A stretch of DNA of 64,000 nucleotides. It comes from DQWO01 sp964478545 (GTDB lineage: Bacteria > Desulfobacterota > Anaeroferrophillalia > Anaeroferrophillales > Anaeroferrophillaceae). The stretch covers positions 69,630-133,629 of the forward strand of contig CAYZIS010000004.1 in assembly GCA_964478545.1 (NCBI GenBank), in the 5' to 3' direction. Below are positions 63,445 to 64,000 of the stretch, piece by piece (within the stretch, counting starts at the first letter, position 1; every line of letters begins with the position of its first letter). The notes beneath the pieces are model-generated. The model worked only from the letters and a program-made list of their open reading frames with translations, had not been told where the DNA came from and searched no databases. The position numbers were made by a program, and so were the translations under genes.

Positions 63445-63726
63445 GGCTTCAGTTTGTTGCCCTGTTGCCGAAGATATTTTGGTGGGTTATGACCGTGGTG
63501 GCATGAGGAACAGATACGGGTTTGCCACCCCCTGAAAATAGTTAAATCTATTCAATCTGAGGTGAATCATGGAATCTTCGTCAACCCCCGGCAACTATGC
63601 CGGCTGGCTGAAGCGCAACGCTATCCTGGTTGGAATTTGTGGACACTGGTGCTGGCTGGTTGTCCGTTTGCCTTTGCCGGCCAGAGTGGAAGATCAACCC
63701 CGGTCTGTTTAGTAGGGAGGCAAAAG

Positions 63727-64000
63727 ATGAAACGACAATATAGCTGGTTACCGGCGACGACATTCCGTGGTTTAAGCAGTAGACTTTTCTTTTTCCTGTT
63801 TTTTTCCGGACTTCTGTTGATGACCTCCCCACTTCTGGCTTCCGGCCAGCGGCAGGTGATAAAAATCGGGGTGCTGGCCTATCGCGGTGTCAGTCGGTGT
63901 TTTGAGGAATGGAAACCCCTGGCTGATTATCTGACCGACCATACTGACGGGAACGTCTTGTATTGGATTGAACCTTTGCGTTATCAGGATATTGAGGAGG
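63727..64000 (+). CDS. PhnD-like periplasmic binding protein or sensor, 5' end only
   Basis: AGGGAGG at 63713-63719 precedes the ATG; 91 residues are visible before the window ends. A signal or membrane segment (about 18-38) is followed by IKIGVLAYRGVSRCFEEWKP and LADYLTDHT, typical of the start of phosphate/phosphonate-binding (PhnD) domains that often form the sensor part of histidine kinases or cyclases. The C-terminal part is outside the window, so transporter and sensor cannot be told apart. Confidence 0.7.
   Translation, partial: MKRQYSWLPATTFRGLSSRLFFFLFFSGLLLMTSPLLASGQRQVIKIGVLAYRGVSRCFEEWKPLADYLTDHTDGNVLYWIEPLRYQDIEE

Noticed and set aside
63569..63715. 48-codon ORF before the PhnD-like gene
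   Set aside because: It has no recognisable motif and no ribosome site; a neighbouring frame looks equally protein-like. The stretch 63445-63726 is left without a call.
1..64000. CRISPR arrays, tRNA or rRNA genes, prophage, complete insertion sequences
   Set aside because: No regularly spaced repeats, tRNA-like T-loops, rRNA segments, phage genes or transposase frames were found on reading both strands; all repeats are dispersed and non-coding.

Overview
The window looks like one contig of a Gram-negative anaerobe of the Desulfobacterota (old Deltaproteobacteria) type. This is an inference from gene content and order: a tetrahaem class III cytochrome c, ResB/CcsA (System II) cytochrome c maturation, CarD next to a PIN/TRAM protein and a fused IspDF, rpsF-rpsR-DUF2232-rplI-dnaB, DUF4416, a bifunctional Rel, a Thermus-EF-G-2-like GTPase, a Tol/Pal set and pilMNOPQ. 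Most genes are housekeeping. No tRNA, rRNA, CRISPR array, prophage or complete transposase gene was seen.

Layout. 1-5.4 kb: two secreted multidomain proteins (KNH/BACON/PPC/Ca-binding/Cys-rich repeats; beta-helix/PKD/dockerin-like). The first runs off the left edge and has a decayed 3' tail. 5.5-9.5 kb: O-antigen-ligase/TPR membrane protein and a DUF218 (SanA/YdcF) protein. 9.6-16.7 kb: rpmB, then a minus-strand row of EF-G-2-like, SPOR protein and Rel, then a DUF362 ferredoxin-type protein. 17.2-21.5 kb: ribosomal/replication row rpsF-rpsR-DUF2232-rplI-dnaB. 21.7-28.5 kb: small membrane protein, UspA, a divergent FdhD, tadA, SAH hydrolase, era, heptose-7-P kinase, DUF4416. 28.4-35.1 kb: lysine/cell-wall set dapF-dapA-gpsA-dapB1, a LysR regulator and a second dapB. 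35.6-43.4 kb: gyrA-ubiE, a crotonase remnant, elbB, the cytochrome and its maturation pair resB-ccsA. 44-47.7 kb: gap-pgk-tpiA-secG. 47.9-54.6 kb (minus): aroC-aroK and pilMNOPQ. 55-62.4 kb (minus): carD, PIN/TRAM, ispDF, tolA, tolB, pal, cpoB. 62.8-64 kb: a broken GGDEF gene and the 5' end of a PhnD-like periplasmic protein.

The most unusual content lies between the genes. Nearly every gap over 150 bases holds a short palindromic or inverted-repeat element, and at least eight families recur. Two of them (named C and D here, about 193 bp) have ends of the form GTAA...TTAC and 8-bp flanking direct repeats, as expected of non-autonomous relatives of IS66-type transposons. Their central palindromes look like REP sequences. 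They are nested inside other repeats, most strikingly in the tolA-tolB gap, where three insertions with separate 8-bp duplications sit inside a fourth repeat. A further palindromic family (A) occurs as half-copies joined directly to the broken ends of a crotonase gene and a GGDEF gene, with the joint at or near the centre of the palindrome. The letters A-J are labels made for this annotation, not published names.

How the genes work together: the pil and tol/pal sets build and energise the envelope; ispDF, ubiE and the cytochrome genes serve isoprenoid, quinone and electron-transport needs; dap, aro and heptose genes feed amino acids, peptidoglycan and LPS; rel, EF-G-2-like, rpsF/rpsR/rplI/rpmB and era serve translation and its control.
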